Shown: piece by piece, positions 63,065-64,000 of the stretch
Position numbering within the stretch: position 1 is the stretch's first letter
Layout of the letters: each line of letters opens with the position of its first letter
Assembly: GCF_000023465.1 (NCBI RefSeq)
Contig: NC_014041.1
Location: forward strand, 1,923,501-1,987,500
Reading direction: 5' to 3'
Length of the DNA: 64,000 nucleotides
Origin: Zunongwangia profunda SM-A87
Lineage (GTDB): Bacteria; Bacteroidota; Bacteroidia; Flavobacteriales; Flavobacteriaceae
The notes under the pieces: model-generated
What the model was told of the DNA's origin: nothing
Database searches by the model: none
Seen by the model: only the letters and a program-made list of their open reading frames with translations
Translations under genes and position numbers: made by a program

Positions 63065-64000
<936 letters not shown>

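Overview
The window is a piece of a Flavobacteriaceae (Bacteroidota) chromosome. Three things support this: the gliding genes gldF and gldG, promoters with the Bacteroidota -7 box TAnnTTTG, and a 16S-Ile-Ala-23S rRNA operon with a flavobacterial-looking 16S. I cannot fix the genus by eye. The right third (42.87-64.0 kb) is ordinary backbone: mnmE, dnaN, gldG/gldF, a SAM hydrolase, phoH, purC, acs, a DnaQ-like exonuclease, a DUF294/CBS protein, topoisomerase IB, an M42 peptidase, a DUF4294 protein, and the rRNA operon behind four tandem promoters. The left two thirds (1-42.8 kb) look like an integrative element that ends at the 3' end of mnmE. A tyrosine recombinase and an excisionase-like gene lie at the mnmE-proximal end. 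An RteC-like regulator, an HTH protein, a replication-initiator-like protein and a DnaC-like ATPase lie at 4.9-7.7 kb. The far end is outside the window.

Element layout. 1-2.3 kb: end of a cut gene, a JetD/DUF2220-like TOPRIM protein and a Shedu-like (DUF4263) nuclease in one tight operon, probably phage defence. 2.3-4.8 kb: DUF3800 protein and a PD-(D/E)XK-like protein. 4.9-9.4 kb: mobility and regulatory genes. 9.5-37.2 kb: a large sulfur island interrupted by a TolC-RND-adaptor efflux operon. 37.3-40.8 kb: a tight four-gene operon with two nuclease-like proteins and a DUF4238 protein, a candidate defence cassette. 40.9-42.7 kb: excisionase and integrase.

The sulfur island holds a type II sulfide:quinone oxidoreductase, two CstB-like metallo-beta-lactamase/rhodanese fusions, two exported rhodaneses, two DsrE-like exported proteins, two SoxB-like metallophosphatases, a TlpA thioredoxin, DsbD, DoxX, a split YeeE/YedE thiosulfate importer, a TauE/SafE sulfite exporter, a 1-Cys peroxiredoxin and a Crp/Fnr regulator. 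Together they suggest uptake and oxidation of sulfide, thiosulfate and sulfane sulfur, with export of sulfite. Eight perfect palindromes GTAAC-N4-GTTAC stand before the island's transcription units, including the regulator's own. Each is centred exactly 29.5 bp upstream of the first base of a -7 box, which is class II activator geometry and implies one local regulon.

Six island genes (HMA, efflux adaptor, SQR, Dps, DsbD, DoxX) carry reading-frame breaks, while the backbone genes in the same window are intact. The island is either decaying or its assembly has indel errors.
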